Below are positions 26,207 to 34,765 of a stretch of 64,000 nt of DNA, in pieces. The stretch is from contig JALNWQ010000003.1 in NCBI GenBank assembly GCA_023230855.1, forward strand, positions 264,903 through 328,902, given 5' to 3'. The DNA comes from Solirubrobacteraceae bacterium. GTDB lineage: Bacteria > Actinomycetota > Thermoleophilia > Solirubrobacterales > Solirubrobacteraceae. A program made the translations under genes and the position numbers. Position 1 is the first letter of the stretch; the number at the start of each line of letters is the position of its first letter. The notes under the pieces are model-generated. The model saw nothing but the letters and a program-made list of their open reading frames with translations, had not been told where the DNA came from and did not search any database.

Positions 26207-27265
26207 TCAGCCGCCGACCGGCGCCGGTCCGGCCCGGTCCGGCGTCTGCACCGGGCCGTCCGGTGGCGGTGGCGCCCCGGGCGGCGGGCCCTGCGGGGGC
26301 CGCAGCCCGAACGGCGGCCGACCGTTGCCCCGTCCCGCGGCGGCGAGCTCGCGCCGGCGGGCCTGCACCCACCGTCGACGCTGGCGGGTGGCGGGCAGCA
26401 GGCGCAGGTGGTCGAGGTAGCCGGCCAGGAGGAACGGCTCGCGGAGGAGCGCCCATCCGAACGCGGCGACCTCGTACCCGAGCAGCCGCGGGAGCCCCCG
26501 CAGCAGCCCCCCGCAGGTCTCGTTCTTGTAGACCATGATGAGCCGGTTGCGGAACTGCAGCCGACGGTGGGCCCGGTGGACGTTGCGGCGGTTGGACGGG
26601 CTGTAGAAGCGCTTGTGCCACGCGATCGCGGCCGGCTCGTAGCGGGCGGTCCACCCGAAGAGCTGCGCCCGCCACGCGAGGTCGGCGTCGGTCGCCCACA
26701 GCCCCATGTCCTCGTCGAGGACCTCGAGGCCCATCGCGCAGCTCTCGAGGCACGCCCGCCGGTACAGGACGCACGCGCCGTCGCCGCCGAACGCCGGCCC
26801 GGTCCGCGCGTACGTCGGGGCCGGCTCGTCGTGGCCGACCAGGCCGTTCTTGCGGCGTCGGTCGATCGTCATCCCGGCCGCGTCGATGACGTCGAGCCGG
26901 TCCTCGGGCTCCATCCCGGTGGCGCGCAGCAGCCGGGGGACGACGGCGCCGAGGTCGGGATGGTGCAGGTGCGGGCGCAGCGCGTCGAGGAACCCCTCCC
27001 CCAGGACGCAGTCGGCGTTGCACCACAGCACCCAGTCCCCACCGCAGGCGGCGACGCCGACGTTCATCGCCGCGGCGTACCCGCGGCGGCGCGTCAGCCG
27101 TAGTCGACGCGCGCCGTAGCGCTCGCACAGCTCGGGCGTCGCGTCGGTGCACGCGTTGTCGATGACGACGACCTCGTCGGCGCCCTGGGAGCACGCCGCG
27201 GGAAGCGAGCGTCGCAGCAGCGGCGCCTCGTTCACCGACAGCATGAGGATCGTGATCCGGGTCAC
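26207..27265 (-). CDS. Glycosyltransferase, GT2 family
   Basis: The product has 352 residues and is a GT-A fold. It has ITILMLSVNEAPLLRRSLPA, VVVIDNACTDATPELCERYG, the DXD-like NADCVLGEGFLDALRP, and W-ATDADLAWRAQLFGW in the acceptor region. HKRFYSPSNRRNVHRAHRRL follows, typical of rhamnosyltransferase-like GT2 members. A Pro-rich tail ends the protein. The GTG overlaps the stop of the upstream GT4 gene (GTGA). Confidence 0.86.
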   Translation of the reverse strand: MTRITILMLSVNEAPLLRRSLPAACSQGADEVVVIDNACTDATPELCERYGARRLRLTRRRGYAAAMNVGVAACGGDWVLWCNADCVLGEGFLDALRPHLHHPDLGAVVPRLLRATGMEPEDRLDVIDAAGMTIDRRRKNGLVGHDEPAPTYARTGPAFGGDGACVLYRRACLESCAMGLEVLDEDMGLWATDADLAWRAQLFGWTARYEPAAIAWHKRFYSPSNRRNVHRAHRRLQFRNRLIMVYKNETCGGLLRGLPRLLGYEVAAFGWALLREPFLLAGYLDHLRLLPATRQRRRWVQARRRELAAAGRGNGRPPFGLRPPQGPPPGAPPPPDGPVQTPDRAGPAPVGG

Positions 27266-28284
27266 GGGGCCACCAGACGGTAGACGTCGAGCGTCTCCCG
27301 GGCCGTGCGGTCCCAGTCGAACGCGGCCGCACGGGCGCGTCCGGCGGTCGCGAGCGCGTCCCGGCGGGCGAGCGCGTCGTGGAGCGCGCGGGCGATGTCC
27401 TCGACGTCGCGCGGGTCGAAGAGCTCGGCCGCGCCGCCCGCGGTCTCCGACAGGGACGGGATCGCGCTGCAGGCCACCGGCACGCCGCGGGCCATCGCCT
27501 CGAGCAGCACCAGGCCGAACCCCTCGAAGAGCGACGGGTGGACGAGCAGGTCCGCGCCGCGCAGCAGCCGGTCGAGGTCGTCCTCGTCGAGCCATCCGGG
27601 CAGCTCGGCGCCGGTCGCCCGCAGGCGGGCGACGAGCGCCGCCCCCGCCGGGTCGGTCGTGTCGGGCCCGGTGCCGGCGAGCACGAGCCGGTGCGGCAGG
27701 CCGCTGATCCGCCACGCGTCGGCGAGCCGCTCCAGGTTCTTCTTGCCGCGCAGGTCGCCGATCGCGAGCAGGTAGGGACGATCGTCGTCGCCGTCCCCGT
27801 CGTGGTGCGCGCCGCTCCCGGCCAGCGAGGGCGCGAGCGGCACGACGTGGATCCGGTCGCGGTCGACCCCGTAGCGCTCGCAGAGGTCGTCGGCGGTGGC
27901 GTGGGTGTCGCAGAGCACCGCCTCGGCGGACAGGGCGGCGCGCCGCGTGAACGTCCGGTACTTCCAGCCGGTGCGGGGCGCGAAGTCCTCGGGATGGACC
28001 TCGAACGCCAGGTCGTGGATCGTCACGACGCCCGGGCAGGGCCGCCACAGCGGCAGGAAGCAGTTGGGGGCGTGGGCGACGTCGGGCGCGTCGTCGCGCA
28101 GCCGGAGCGGCCAGCCGGCCTGCTCCCACGCGAGCTCGGGCAGCCGGCCCCCGCCGACGTAGGCCCCGACGGCCACGTCGTCCCGTCGGCGCAGCGCGGC
28201 GAGGAGCTCGGCGGCGTACCGGCCCCAGCCACGCCGACGGGGATCCACGGCGTCCCGTGCGTCGAAGGCCACACGCAACGTCAC
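27262..28284 (-). CDS. Glycosyltransferase, GT4 family
   Basis: The product has 340 residues. It has RVAFDARDAVDPRRRGWGRY, GVVTIHDLAFEVHPEDF, LLAIGDLRGKKNLERLADAW and LLVHPSLFEGFGLVLLEAMARG, a complete GT4 donor signature. The GTG at 28284 is supported by TACCAT 7 nt upstream. It leads a two-gene coupled unit with the GT2 gene. Confidence 0.88.
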   Translation of the reverse strand: MTLRVAFDARDAVDPRRRGWGRYAAELLAALRRRDDVAVGAYVGGGRLPELAWEQAGWPLRLRDDAPDVAHAPNCFLPLWRPCPGVVTIHDLAFEVHPEDFAPRTGWKYRTFTRRAALSAEAVLCDTHATADDLCERYGVDRDRIHVVPLAPSLAGSGAHHDGDGDDDRPYLLAIGDLRGKKNLERLADAWRISGLPHRLVLAGTGPDTTDPAGAALVARLRATGAELPGWLDEDDLDRLLRGADLLVHPSLFEGFGLVLLEAMARGVPVACSAIPSLSETAGGAAELFDPRDVEDIARALHDALARRDALATAGRARAAAFDWDRTARETLDVYRLVAP

Positions 28285-28291
28285 GCGGGCG

Positions 28292-28297
28292 ATGGTA
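28292..28297 (-). promoter_or_regulatory. -10 element TACCAT for a leaderless start
   Basis: On the minus strand TACCAT ends 7 nt before the GTG at 28284. Confidence 0.55.
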
Positions 28298-28402
28298 GGG
28301 CCCGCGTCGGGCGGGCGCCGGTCCGGCCGGCCGCGCCGGTTCACCCGGGTGACGCGCGCCCGCCGTCGCCGGCTTCGCCCGGCCGGCGGGCACGATGGCG
28401 CG

Positions 28403-29389
28403 ATGCCCGCCTCCGACCGCCCGACCGGCGCGCGGTCGACCGCCGTCGACCTGCGGCGGCTCGCCGCGTTCGTCGCCGCCGCGGAGGAGTCGCACTTCGG
28501 CCGGGCCGCGCGCCGGCTCGACGTGTCGCAGCCGACGCTGAGCCAGCACGTCAAGACGCTCGAGTCGGAGTGGGACGTGCGGCTGTTCGTGCGGGCCGCC
28601 CGCGGGGTCCGTCCCACCGAGGCGGGTCGCCGGCTCCTGCCCGCCGCGCGTCGGCTCCTGCGTGCCGCCGACGGGTTCCGGCTCGAGGTCGACGCCGTCG
28701 TCGCGGGCCATCGCGGCGCCGTCTCGATCGGCTACGTCGACGAGGCGTTCGCCGCGGTCATGCCGGGCCTGGTGGCGATGCTCGCCGCCGACGACCCCGA
28801 CCCGCGGTGCTCCACGTCGCGCCTCGCGGGGCCGCTCGACGCCGCGCGCTCGCTGCGCGACGGCCGGCACGACGCCGTGGTCACCGACCCGCGCCACCTC
28901 GACGTCGACGCCGCCCGCGTGGCGGTCGCGCGGATCCCGTACGTCGCCGCGGCGCCCGCCGGCCATCCGCTCGCCCGCCCGGCGCGCCTCGACCTCGCCA
29001 CGGTCCTCCGGGATCCGGGCCTCCTGCGCGGCGCGGCCGGCCCGTCGTCCGTGGTCGCCGACGGTCCCGTGCGGGACGACGGCCTGCACGGGTTGCTGCT
29101 CCGGGTGGCGGCCGGGCGCGGCGTGGCGGTGGTCCCGGAGACGGCCCGGGCCGCGATGCCGCTCCGCGGGGTCGTGTATCGCGACCTCGACGGAGCGCCG
29201 GCGATGCCCCTCGTGATCGCGTGGAGCCGGACGAACCCGAACTCGGCGCTCGAGGCGGTCGCCCGCGCCGCCCGGAGCATCGGTCGCGGCGCCACGCCAC
29301 GACCGGGCGTCGCCGTCCGGGTCACGACCGACGGGCCGGCGGCGGGAGCGGTCGGCGGCGGCGGCCGGGCGACCGTGCGGGGCGTCTGA
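28403..29389 (+). CDS. LysR-family transcriptional regulator
   Basis: The product has 328 residues. An N-terminal winged helix-turn-helix (LRRLAAFVAAAEESHFGRAARRLDVSQPTLSQHVKTLE is the family pattern, residues about 17-52) is followed by a periplasmic-binding-protein-like effector domain and a Gly/Ala-rich tail. A CACGAT hexamer 6 nt before the ATG may be a weak -10. It has no divergent partner in the usual LysR arrangement except the minus-strand GT gene, so the target is unclear. The next gene, an E2-like protein, runs in the same direction 84 bases on. Confidence 0.88.
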   Translation: MPASDRPTGARSTAVDLRRLAAFVAAAEESHFGRAARRLDVSQPTLSQHVKTLESEWDVRLFVRAARGVRPTEAGRRLLPAARRLLRAADGFRLEVDAVVAGHRGAVSIGYVDEAFAAVMPGLVAMLAADDPDPRCSTSRLAGPLDAARSLRDGRHDAVVTDPRHLDVDAARVAVARIPYVAAAPAGHPLARPARLDLATVLRDPGLLRGAAGPSSVVADGPVRDDGLHGLLLRVAAGRGVAVVPETARAAMPLRGVVYRDLDGAPAMPLVIAWSRTNPNSALEAVARAARSIGRGATPRPGVAVRVTTDGPAAGAVGGGGRATVRGV

Positions 29390-29473
29390 CCGGGTCCCGG
29401 GCGCGACCTGCCATGCTCGACGGTCGCTGGCGGCGTCACCGCGCCGCCGTCGTTCCGCAGCCCGAGGTCCACG

Positions 29474-30226
29474 ATGTCGTCGCCGTCCACCACCCCGTCC
29501 ACCACCCCGTCCGCGCCGTCCACGACGGTCGAGGAGGGCACGAAGCGCGGCACGGTCACGACGGTCGAGCCGACCCGCGCCCAGACCGGGATCGCCCGCC
29601 GCATGGCCGAGGTCCGCGCGACGGCCCCGCAGTGGACCGCGAGCGTCGACGTCGACGTCGAGGAGCTCGTGACGGCGCTCGGCTCCGACGCCGACGCCCC
29701 GGAGCCGATCGACGCCATCGCCCGGGCGGTGGGCGTCGCGCTCGTCGCGCATCCGCGGGTGAACGGCGCGTGGCGCGACGGCAAGCTCGAGTCGTGGTCG
29801 CGGGCGACGATCGCCCTGGCGGTCGACGTCGACGGCGGATCGATCGCGCTGCCGACCCTGCCGGACGTCGACCACGCCCCGCTCGCCGACATCGCCGCCC
29901 GCCGGCGGCACGTGGTCGGCCTCGTGCGGGACGGCGCGCTCCGCGCCCCCGACAGCGCCGGGCCGACGTTCGCGCTCATCGACGGTGGCCCCGACGGCCC
30001 CGACCGGTTCGACGCGATCACGCCGCCCGGGCTCGGGGCGAGCCTCGCGGTCGGCCGGATCGCCCGACGGCCGGTCGTCGTCGGCGACGCGATCCTGCCC
30101 CGCCACACCGTCACCCTGACCCTCACCGCCGATCACCGCGCGATCTACCCGAGCCACGCCGCCGCGTTCCTCCGCCGGGTCGCGGACCTGCTCGGCGATC
30201 CCGGGCAGGGGCTGCTCGCCGACTGA
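29474..30226 (+). CDS. Lipoyl-less 2-oxoacid dehydrogenase acyltransferase-like protein
   Basis: The product has 250 residues and is only the catalytic (CAT-like) half of an E2. It has TRAQTGIARRMAEVRATAPQ, ARAVGVALVAHPRVNGAW and IALAVDVDGGSIALP, all E2-type segments. The lipoyl and E1/E3-binding domains are absent. At the active site the usual DHRXXDG appears as ADHRAIYPS. The His is kept, but the Asp four residues on is Tyr and the Gly is Pro. It may be a trimeric CAT-fold protein with another role. A Ser/Thr/Pro-rich leader precedes the domain. Confidence 0.75.
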   Translation: MSSPSTTPSTTPSAPSTTVEEGTKRGTVTTVEPTRAQTGIARRMAEVRATAPQWTASVDVDVEELVTALGSDADAPEPIDAIARAVGVALVAHPRVNGAWRDGKLESWSRATIALAVDVDGGSIALPTLPDVDHAPLADIAARRRHVVGLVRDGALRAPDSAGPTFALIDGGPDGPDRFDAITPPGLGASLAVGRIARRPVVVGDAILPRHTVTLTLTADHRAIYPSHAAAFLRRVADLLGDPGQGLLAD

Positions 30227-30239
30227 GCCGCCCGGCGAC

Positions 30240-30262
30240 CCGGTCGGCGTCCCGCCGACCGG
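30240..30262. terminator. Bidirectional hairpin between convergent genes
   Basis: CCGGTCGGCG (30240-30249) pairs perfectly with CGCCGACCGG (30253-30262) over a TCC loop. It abuts the stop codon of the minus-strand gene. Confidence 0.6.
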
Positions 30263-30901
30263 TCAGCCGCCCGGGCCCTCGACGGCCGCGTTCGGTCGCA
30301 CGTCGCCGTCCTCGCGGGCCCGCATCCCGTCGGCCTCCACCCGGACGACGGCGCACCACGCCCGGTCGGGCCGCCCGACCGGGATGCACGCCCGGAACAG
30401 CCCGTGGGCCCAGCGGCGCACGTCGACGTCGTCGAGGTGCGCGCGGGCGCTGCTCGGGGCCCGCTCCCGCGCCAGCGCGCGCGTCGCGGCCGCGACGCGG
30501 TCGACCTCGGCCCGCCGCTCCAGCACCGCCGGTCGGTGCGCGACGCCGGCGACGGCGAGCACCGCCAGGCCGACGACCAGGCCCACGGTGGCCGCGCGAT
30601 CCCGGGCGACCGGGCGCGGCAGCGACGGGTCGCGGCGTCGCAGCGCCGCGGCGCCCGCCCCGCCGACCACCACGACGACGACCGTGGCCGCCCCGACCGC
30701 GAGGGCGAGCGCCCCGCCCCAGCCGCCCCGCACCCCGCCGTCGCCGACGGGGGGCAGGAGCTTGAGCAGGACCGCTCCGGCGACCGCGGTGACGACGAAC
30801 GTCAGCGGCGCCGCGTCCCCGCGCAGCCGCCACCGCAGCCGCCGGAGCCACAGGGGCGCGTCACCGGATCCCCGGGGCTCGCGTGGGTGGCGGGACCCCA
30901 T
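30263..30901 (-). CDS. Membrane protein of unknown function
   Basis: The product has 212 residues. A basic N-terminus precedes three hydrophobic segments (near residues 30-46, 60-80 and 103-122). A soluble part follows with ALARERAPSSARAHLDDVDVRRWAHGLFRAC and a second Cys. The ATG at 30901 is preferred over an upstream start because TACCCT lies 7 nt before it. It is divergent from the polysaccharide deacetylase gene. I do not recognise the family. Confidence 0.6.
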   Translation of the reverse strand: MGSRHPREPRGSGDAPLWLRRLRWRLRGDAAPLTFVVTAVAGAVLLKLLPPVGDGGVRGGWGGALALAVGAATVVVVVVGGAGAAALRRRDPSLPRPVARDRAATVGLVVGLAVLAVAGVAHRPAVLERRAEVDRVAAATRALARERAPSSARAHLDDVDVRRWAHGLFRACIPVGRPDRAWCAVVRVEADGMRAREDGDVRPNAAVEGPGG

Positions 30902-30908
30902 CCCCGCC

Positions 30909-30914
30909 AGGGTA
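30909..30914 (-). promoter_or_regulatory. -10 element TACCCT for a leaderless start
   Basis: On the minus strand TACCCT ends 7 nt before the ATG at 30901. Confidence 0.55.
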
Positions 30915-30982
30915 CCGTCGACCCGCCGCGACCCCGGAGGATCGTGGCCGACGGGGTGGGACCACCCGGCCGGGACGTCGTC

Positions 30983-30988
30983 TACCTT
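30983..30988 (+). promoter_or_regulatory. -10 element TACCTT for a leaderless start
   Basis: TACCTT ends 7 nt before the GTG at 30996. Confidence 0.55.
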
Positions 30989-30995
30989 GGGCACC

Positions 30996-32213
30996 GTGAC
31001 GCGTCCCGACGACCCCTTCGAGCGGCGGCCCGACCCCGCGGGGGACGATGGCCGGGATTGGGGCTACGGTGATTGGGACGAGCCCGCCCGGGAGCGCTCG
31101 CCGGGGCACGGCGACGCCGCCCGGGACCGGGATCCCGACGTCGCGCCGGACGGCCGGGGCGGGGCGGACCCCCGGGGCGGGGCGGACCCCCGGGGCGGGG
31201 CGGACGGGGCGGCATCCGACCGCGCCGCGACCGACGGGGCCGTGGACGACGCGGCGTCCGCCGACGACCACGTGGGGGCCGACGCGTCAGCCGACGACGA
31301 CCGCCCGGCGCGCTCCACCCGCGACGCCACGCCCCGTCCCGTCTACGTGCGGCGGCGGATCACCGCCGTGGCCGTCGCGGTACTGCTCGTCCTGGGCGTC
31401 CCGGTCGCGCTGGCGCTCGGCGGTGGCGACGACGCGACCTCGGCCGACGGCCCGCCGCTGCTGCAGGGCCCGCTGGCGACCGCGGGGTCGCTCACCGTCG
31501 ACCGGCTCGAGCGCGACGCCGCGATCACCCGGTTCGCGAAGCTCGGCCTGCCGGTCTACTGCGGCGCCGGGAAGCAGCCGTGGGTGGCGCTGACGTTCGA
31601 CGACGGACCGCACGCGCTGTCGTCGCGGTTCCGGGAGCTGCTGGTGCGGGAGCGCGCGGCGGTGACGCTCTTCCGTCAGGGCACGAACATCGGGGGCCAC
31701 GAGGCCGAGGTCGTCGCGCAGCGCGATCTCGGCTGGGACTCGGGGTCGCACACCCAGAACCACCCCGCGCTGGCGTCGCTGGACGCGAAGGCGCAGCGGA
31801 CCGAGATCGAGGCCGGCAACCGTGCCAGCCGCGGGGCGCTCGGTCGTCCGGTGCGCCTGTTCCGGCCTCCGTACGAGTCCCACGACGACGACACCGACCG
31901 GATCGTCAAGGACCTCGGGATGGTCCAGGTGCTGTGGAACGTCGACACCCAGGACGCGCTCGGCGTGTCGAAGGACCGGATCGTGGAGCAGGCCAAGGCC
32001 GGCCTGCACCCGGGTTCGATCATCCTCATGCACGAGACGAAGGAGCGCACGCTCGAGGCGCTCCCGGCGATCTTCGCGGAGATGCGCCGCCGCGGCCTGC
32101 AGCCGGTGACGGTGTCGCAGATGCTCGCCCACGACCCGCCGTCGGAGGCCCAGCTGCGCAAGGGCTTCGACGGCTGCCTCGTCGACGTCACGCCCGGCAA
32201 GGCGTCGTCGTGA
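30996..32213 (+). CDS. Membrane-anchored polysaccharide deacetylase (NodB domain)
   Basis: The product has 405 residues. A cytoplasmic acidic and Gly-rich N-terminus (about 120 residues, with an RGGADP repeat) precedes one transmembrane helix (VAVAVLLVLGVPVALAL). A NodB/CE4 domain then has TFDDGPH (D202-D203), the zinc pair in SHTQNHP (H252, H256), RLFRPPYES and the C-terminal ILMHETKERT. It probably de-N-acetylates peptidoglycan or a surface polysaccharide outside the membrane. The long charged intracellular tail is unusual for CE4 enzymes. Confidence 0.87.
   Translation: MTRPDDPFERRPDPAGDDGRDWGYGDWDEPARERSPGHGDAARDRDPDVAPDGRGGADPRGGADPRGGADGAASDRAATDGAVDDAASADDHVGADASADDDRPARSTRDATPRPVYVRRRITAVAVAVLLVLGVPVALALGGGDDATSADGPPLLQGPLATAGSLTVDRLERDAAITRFAKLGLPVYCGAGKQPWVALTFDDGPHALSSRFRELLVRERAAVTLFRQGTNIGGHEAEVVAQRDLGWDSGSHTQNHPALASLDAKAQRTEIEAGNRASRGALGRPVRLFRPPYESHDDDTDRIVKDLGMVQVLWNVDTQDALGVSKDRIVEQAKAGLHPGSIILMHETKERTLEALPAIFAEMRRRGLQPVTVSQMLAHDPPSEAQLRKGFDGCLVDVTPGKASS
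31155..31208. repeat. Three tandem 18-bp repeats inside the deacetylase gene
   Basis: An 18-bp unit (CGGGGCGGGGCGGACCCC) is repeated at 31155-31172, 31173-31190 and 31191-31208, the last diverged at its end. It encodes RGGADP repeats in the cytoplasmic tail and could vary in copy number. Confidence 0.7.
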
Positions 32214-32230
32214 TCGCCGCGTGGGCGGGG

Positions 32231-32236
32231 TAGCGT
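32231..32236 (+). promoter_or_regulatory. -10 element TAGCGT for lipB
   Basis: TAGCGT ends 7 nt before the GTG at 32244. It overlaps the alternative in-frame GTG at 32235, so it argues for 32244 as the lipB start. Confidence 0.5.
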
Positions 32237-32243
32237 GGGGGGC

Positions 32244-33002
32244 GTGCCCACGTCGCCGCTCACCGATCCCGCCGGCCCGTTGGCCGTCGCGTGGCTCGGT
32301 CGGGTGCCGTACGCCCCGACGCTCGACCTGCAGCACCGGTTGCGCGACGCCCGCGTCGACGGTCGGATCGGCGACACGCTCCTGCTGCTCGAGCACGACC
32401 CGGTGTACACCCGGGGACGGCGCGCCACCGATGCCGAGCTGCCGTTCGGCGCGGGGTGGTACGCCGAGCGCGGGATCGACGTCGTCGACGTCCGCCGCGG
32501 CGGCAAGGTCACCTACCACGCCCCCGGCCAGCTCGTGGGCTACGTCGTCGTCGCCACCGGCGACGTCATCCGCCTGGTGCGGCTGCTGGAGCGGGCGATG
32601 ATCCGCGTCGCCGCGCGGTCGGGGGTCGACGCCCGCGGCCGCTCCGAGGAGGGGATCGAGTTCACCGGGGTGTGGACCGAGGGTCGCAAGCTCGGCTCGA
32701 TCGGCCTGCACCTCTCGCGCGGGGTGACGACCCACGGGGTCGGCCTCAACGTCGTGACCGACCTCGAGCCGTTCGGCTGGATCGTCCCCTGCGGGCTCAG
32801 CACGCCGATGACGTCGATCGCCCGCGAGTCCGGCGCGCCCGACCTGGGCTCCGACCCCGACCTGGACCCGATCCCGGCCGTGCGCGAGGCGGGCGAGCGG
32901 CTCGCGACGGCCCTCGCCGACGAGCTGGGGGTGGCGACCGTCCCCGCCGACCCGGACGAGCTGCGGCGGATCGCGGCCGGCGTCGCCACGACGGGCGACT
33001 GA
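32244..33002 (+). CDS. lipB: Octanoyl-[acyl-carrier-protein]:protein octanoyltransferase LipB
   Basis: The product has 252 residues. It has LLLEHDPVYTRGRR, RRGGKVTYHAPGQLVGY (the conserved G-TYH-PGQ) and GRKLGSIGLHLSRGVTTHGVGLNV, with a catalytic CGL segment (VPCGLSTPMTSI). It transfers octanoate from ACP to lipoyl domains, the first step before LipA. It lies directly before lipA but each gene has its own -10. An earlier GTG at 32235 is possible. Confidence 0.93.
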   Translation: MPTSPLTDPAGPLAVAWLGRVPYAPTLDLQHRLRDARVDGRIGDTLLLLEHDPVYTRGRRATDAELPFGAGWYAERGIDVVDVRRGGKVTYHAPGQLVGYVVVATGDVIRLVRLLERAMIRVAARSGVDARGRSEEGIEFTGVWTEGRKLGSIGLHLSRGVTTHGVGLNVVTDLEPFGWIVPCGLSTPMTSIARESGAPDLGSDPDLDPIPAVREAGERLATALADELGVATVPADPDELRRIAAGVATTGD

Positions 33003-33082
33003 CCGACCGTTCGTCTGGTTCCACCGTCGCGGCGGGCGCGCCCCGACGGGCGCTCCCGGGGGAGCACGGAGCGCGCACGCGC

Positions 33083-33088
33083 TACCCT
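33083..33088 (+). promoter_or_regulatory. -10 element TACCCT for lipA
   Basis: TACCCT ends 6 nt before the GTG at 33095. Another in-frame GTG lies at 33092. Confidence 0.5.
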
Positions 33089-33094
33089 GGCGTG

Positions 33095-34090
33095 GTGTCC
33101 GACTCCCCGACCGTGACGCCGCCGCCGACCCGTCAGACGCGGTCGCGGGCCAAGCCCGGCGGGATGGACGTGCTCAAGGTCCTGGGCCCCGACACCCGCC
33201 CGCTGCGCGAGCGCAAGCCGCCGTGGTTCAAGGTCCCCGCACCCGGTGGGCAGACGTACCGGCGGCTCAAGCACGAGATCGAGGCGAACAACCTCAACAC
33301 CGTCTGCCAGGAGGCCGCCTGCCCGAACATCGGGGAGTGCTGGGAGCGCGGCACCGCGACGTTCATGATCCTCGGCGACACCTGCACCCGGCGGTGCGGG
33401 TTCTGCCACGTCCAGACCGGCACGCCGACGTGGAACGACCCGCTCGAGCCGGCGCGCGTCGCCCGCTCGATCAGCCTCATGGGCCTGCGTCACGCGGTGA
33501 TCACGTCGGTCGACCGCGACGACCTGCCCGACTACGGCGCCCGGATCTGGGCGGCGACGATCAGCCAGTGCCACCGCCAGGCGCCGGACACGAACATCGA
33601 GGTCCTCACCCCGGACTTCCGCGGCGAGGAGATGCCGCTGGCGACCGTCCTCGCGGCGCGGCCCGACGTCTTCAACCACAACGTCGAGGTCGTCCCGCGG
33701 CTGTACCCGATCGCCCGGCGCGGGTCGACGTGGGAGCGCTCCAACCGCGTGCTGCGCAACGCCAAGGAGATGGCCGGCGACGCGCTGTCGACGAAGTCCG
33801 GGCTCATGGTCGGCCTCGGCGAGAGCTTCGACGAGATGGTCGACGCGATGGGCCGCCTGCGCGAGAACCACGTCCAGATCCTCACCATCGGCCAGTACCT
33901 GCGCCCGACCGAGAACCACCTGCCGATCGTCCGCTACTGGCACCCCGACGAGTTCGACGAGCTCGCCCGGATCGGGATGGAGGAGATGGGCTTCGACCAC
34001 GTCGCCGCCGGCCCGCTCGTCCGCTCGAGCTACCACGCCGACGAGCACGTCAAGCAGGACCGCCCGGGCGTCGGGCCGCTCGCCGCCTGA
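33095..34090 (+). CDS. lipA: Lipoyl synthase LipA
   Basis: The product has 331 residues and is a radical-SAM enzyme with both clusters visible: the auxiliary CQEAACPNIGECW (CX4CX5C) and the SAM-binding CTRRCGFCHV (CX3CX2C). The C-terminal RSSYHA supplies the conserved serine ligand. It inserts two sulfurs into octanoyl groups made by LipB. Its products serve complexes that use the lipoamide dehydrogenase at 4.7 kb. Confidence 0.96.
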   Translation: MSDSPTVTPPPTRQTRSRAKPGGMDVLKVLGPDTRPLRERKPPWFKVPAPGGQTYRRLKHEIEANNLNTVCQEAACPNIGECWERGTATFMILGDTCTRRCGFCHVQTGTPTWNDPLEPARVARSISLMGLRHAVITSVDRDDLPDYGARIWAATISQCHRQAPDTNIEVLTPDFRGEEMPLATVLAARPDVFNHNVEVVPRLYPIARRGSTWERSNRVLRNAKEMAGDALSTKSGLMVGLGESFDEMVDAMGRLRENHVQILTIGQYLRPTENHLPIVRYWHPDEFDELARIGMEEMGFDHVAAGPLVRSSYHADEHVKQDRPGVGPLAA

Positions 34091-34144
34091 CCCGCGGGGC
34101 CGTCGCGTCCCCGCCGCCGCGCCGGGCCGACGGGGACCCTCGTC

Positions 34145-34150
34145 TAGCCT
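34145..34150 (+). promoter_or_regulatory. -10 element TAGCCT for a leaderless start
   Basis: TAGCCT ends 7 nt before the GTG at 34158. Confidence 0.55.
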
Positions 34151-34157
34151 TCCGCCG

Positions 34158-34712
34158 GTGATCCCGCTGAAGGATGCGCACCCCGGCGCCCGCACCGCCA
34201 CGTCGGCGGCGCTCGCCGTCGTGGCGGCGCTCCTCGCCGGGCCGCGGCCGCTCGTCGCGCTCGGGGCGGCGGTCGTCGTCTGGGTCGCCGCCGACGGCGT
34301 GGCGCTGCGCCGTGGCGCGGCGGCGACCGTCGCCGGATTCGCCGCCGGCGCGGTCGCCGTGGCCGTCGCGGTCCTCCTCGCCGACGTGGACGCGGGATGG
34401 CGCGCGGTCGGGGTCCCCGCCGCGGTCGGCGGCGCCGCCGCGATCGGCGGCCTCCACGTCGGCCTGGCCCCGCGCGCGCGCGTCATGAGCTTCTGCCCAC
34501 TCCCGCTGCTCGGCGGGATGATCGCCGTGCCGGTCGTGCTGTGGAGCGCGGTCGGGATCGGCCTGCTCGCGCTCGCCCGCGCCGGCCACGAGATCGCCCC
34601 CGACGCCACGTCGCTCGCCGGCACGAGCCCGCTCCTCGTCGTCGCCGCGGCGGTCGTCGTCGGCGTCCTCGCGCGGCCGCGGCGGCGGCGGCCGGCGTCG
34701 TCGGCGGCCTGA
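34158..34712 (+). CDS. Small multi-pass membrane protein of unknown function
   Basis: The product has 184 residues, mostly hydrophobic, with five or six predicted helices rich in Ala/Val/Gly and a basic C-terminus (ARPRRRRPASSAA). No catalytic motif is visible. The GTG is supported by the -10 at 34145. I do not recognise the family. Confidence 0.6.
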   Translation: MIPLKDAHPGARTATSAALAVVAALLAGPRPLVALGAAVVVWVAADGVALRRGAAATVAGFAAGAVAVAVAVLLADVDAGWRAVGVPAAVGGAAAIGGLHVGLAPRARVMSFCPLPLLGGMIAVPVVLWSAVGIGLLALARAGHEIAPDATSLAGTSPLLVVAAAVVVGVLARPRRRRPASSAA

Positions 34713-34765
34713 CCGCCGGCCGGGTTGCGGGGCACGTCGCATGGACGGTTACGATGAGGGTGCCG

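Noticed and set aside
26207..30157. Minus-strand open frame of more than 1300 codons read as one gene
   Set aside because: Only the last 352 residues have protein character (the GT2 domain). The rest overlaps the GT4, LysR and E2-like genes.
31155..31208. Mobile element or transposase remnant at the 18-bp repeats
   Set aside because: The repeat is within the open deacetylase frame, encodes RGGADP and has no terminal inverted repeats or transposase nearby.
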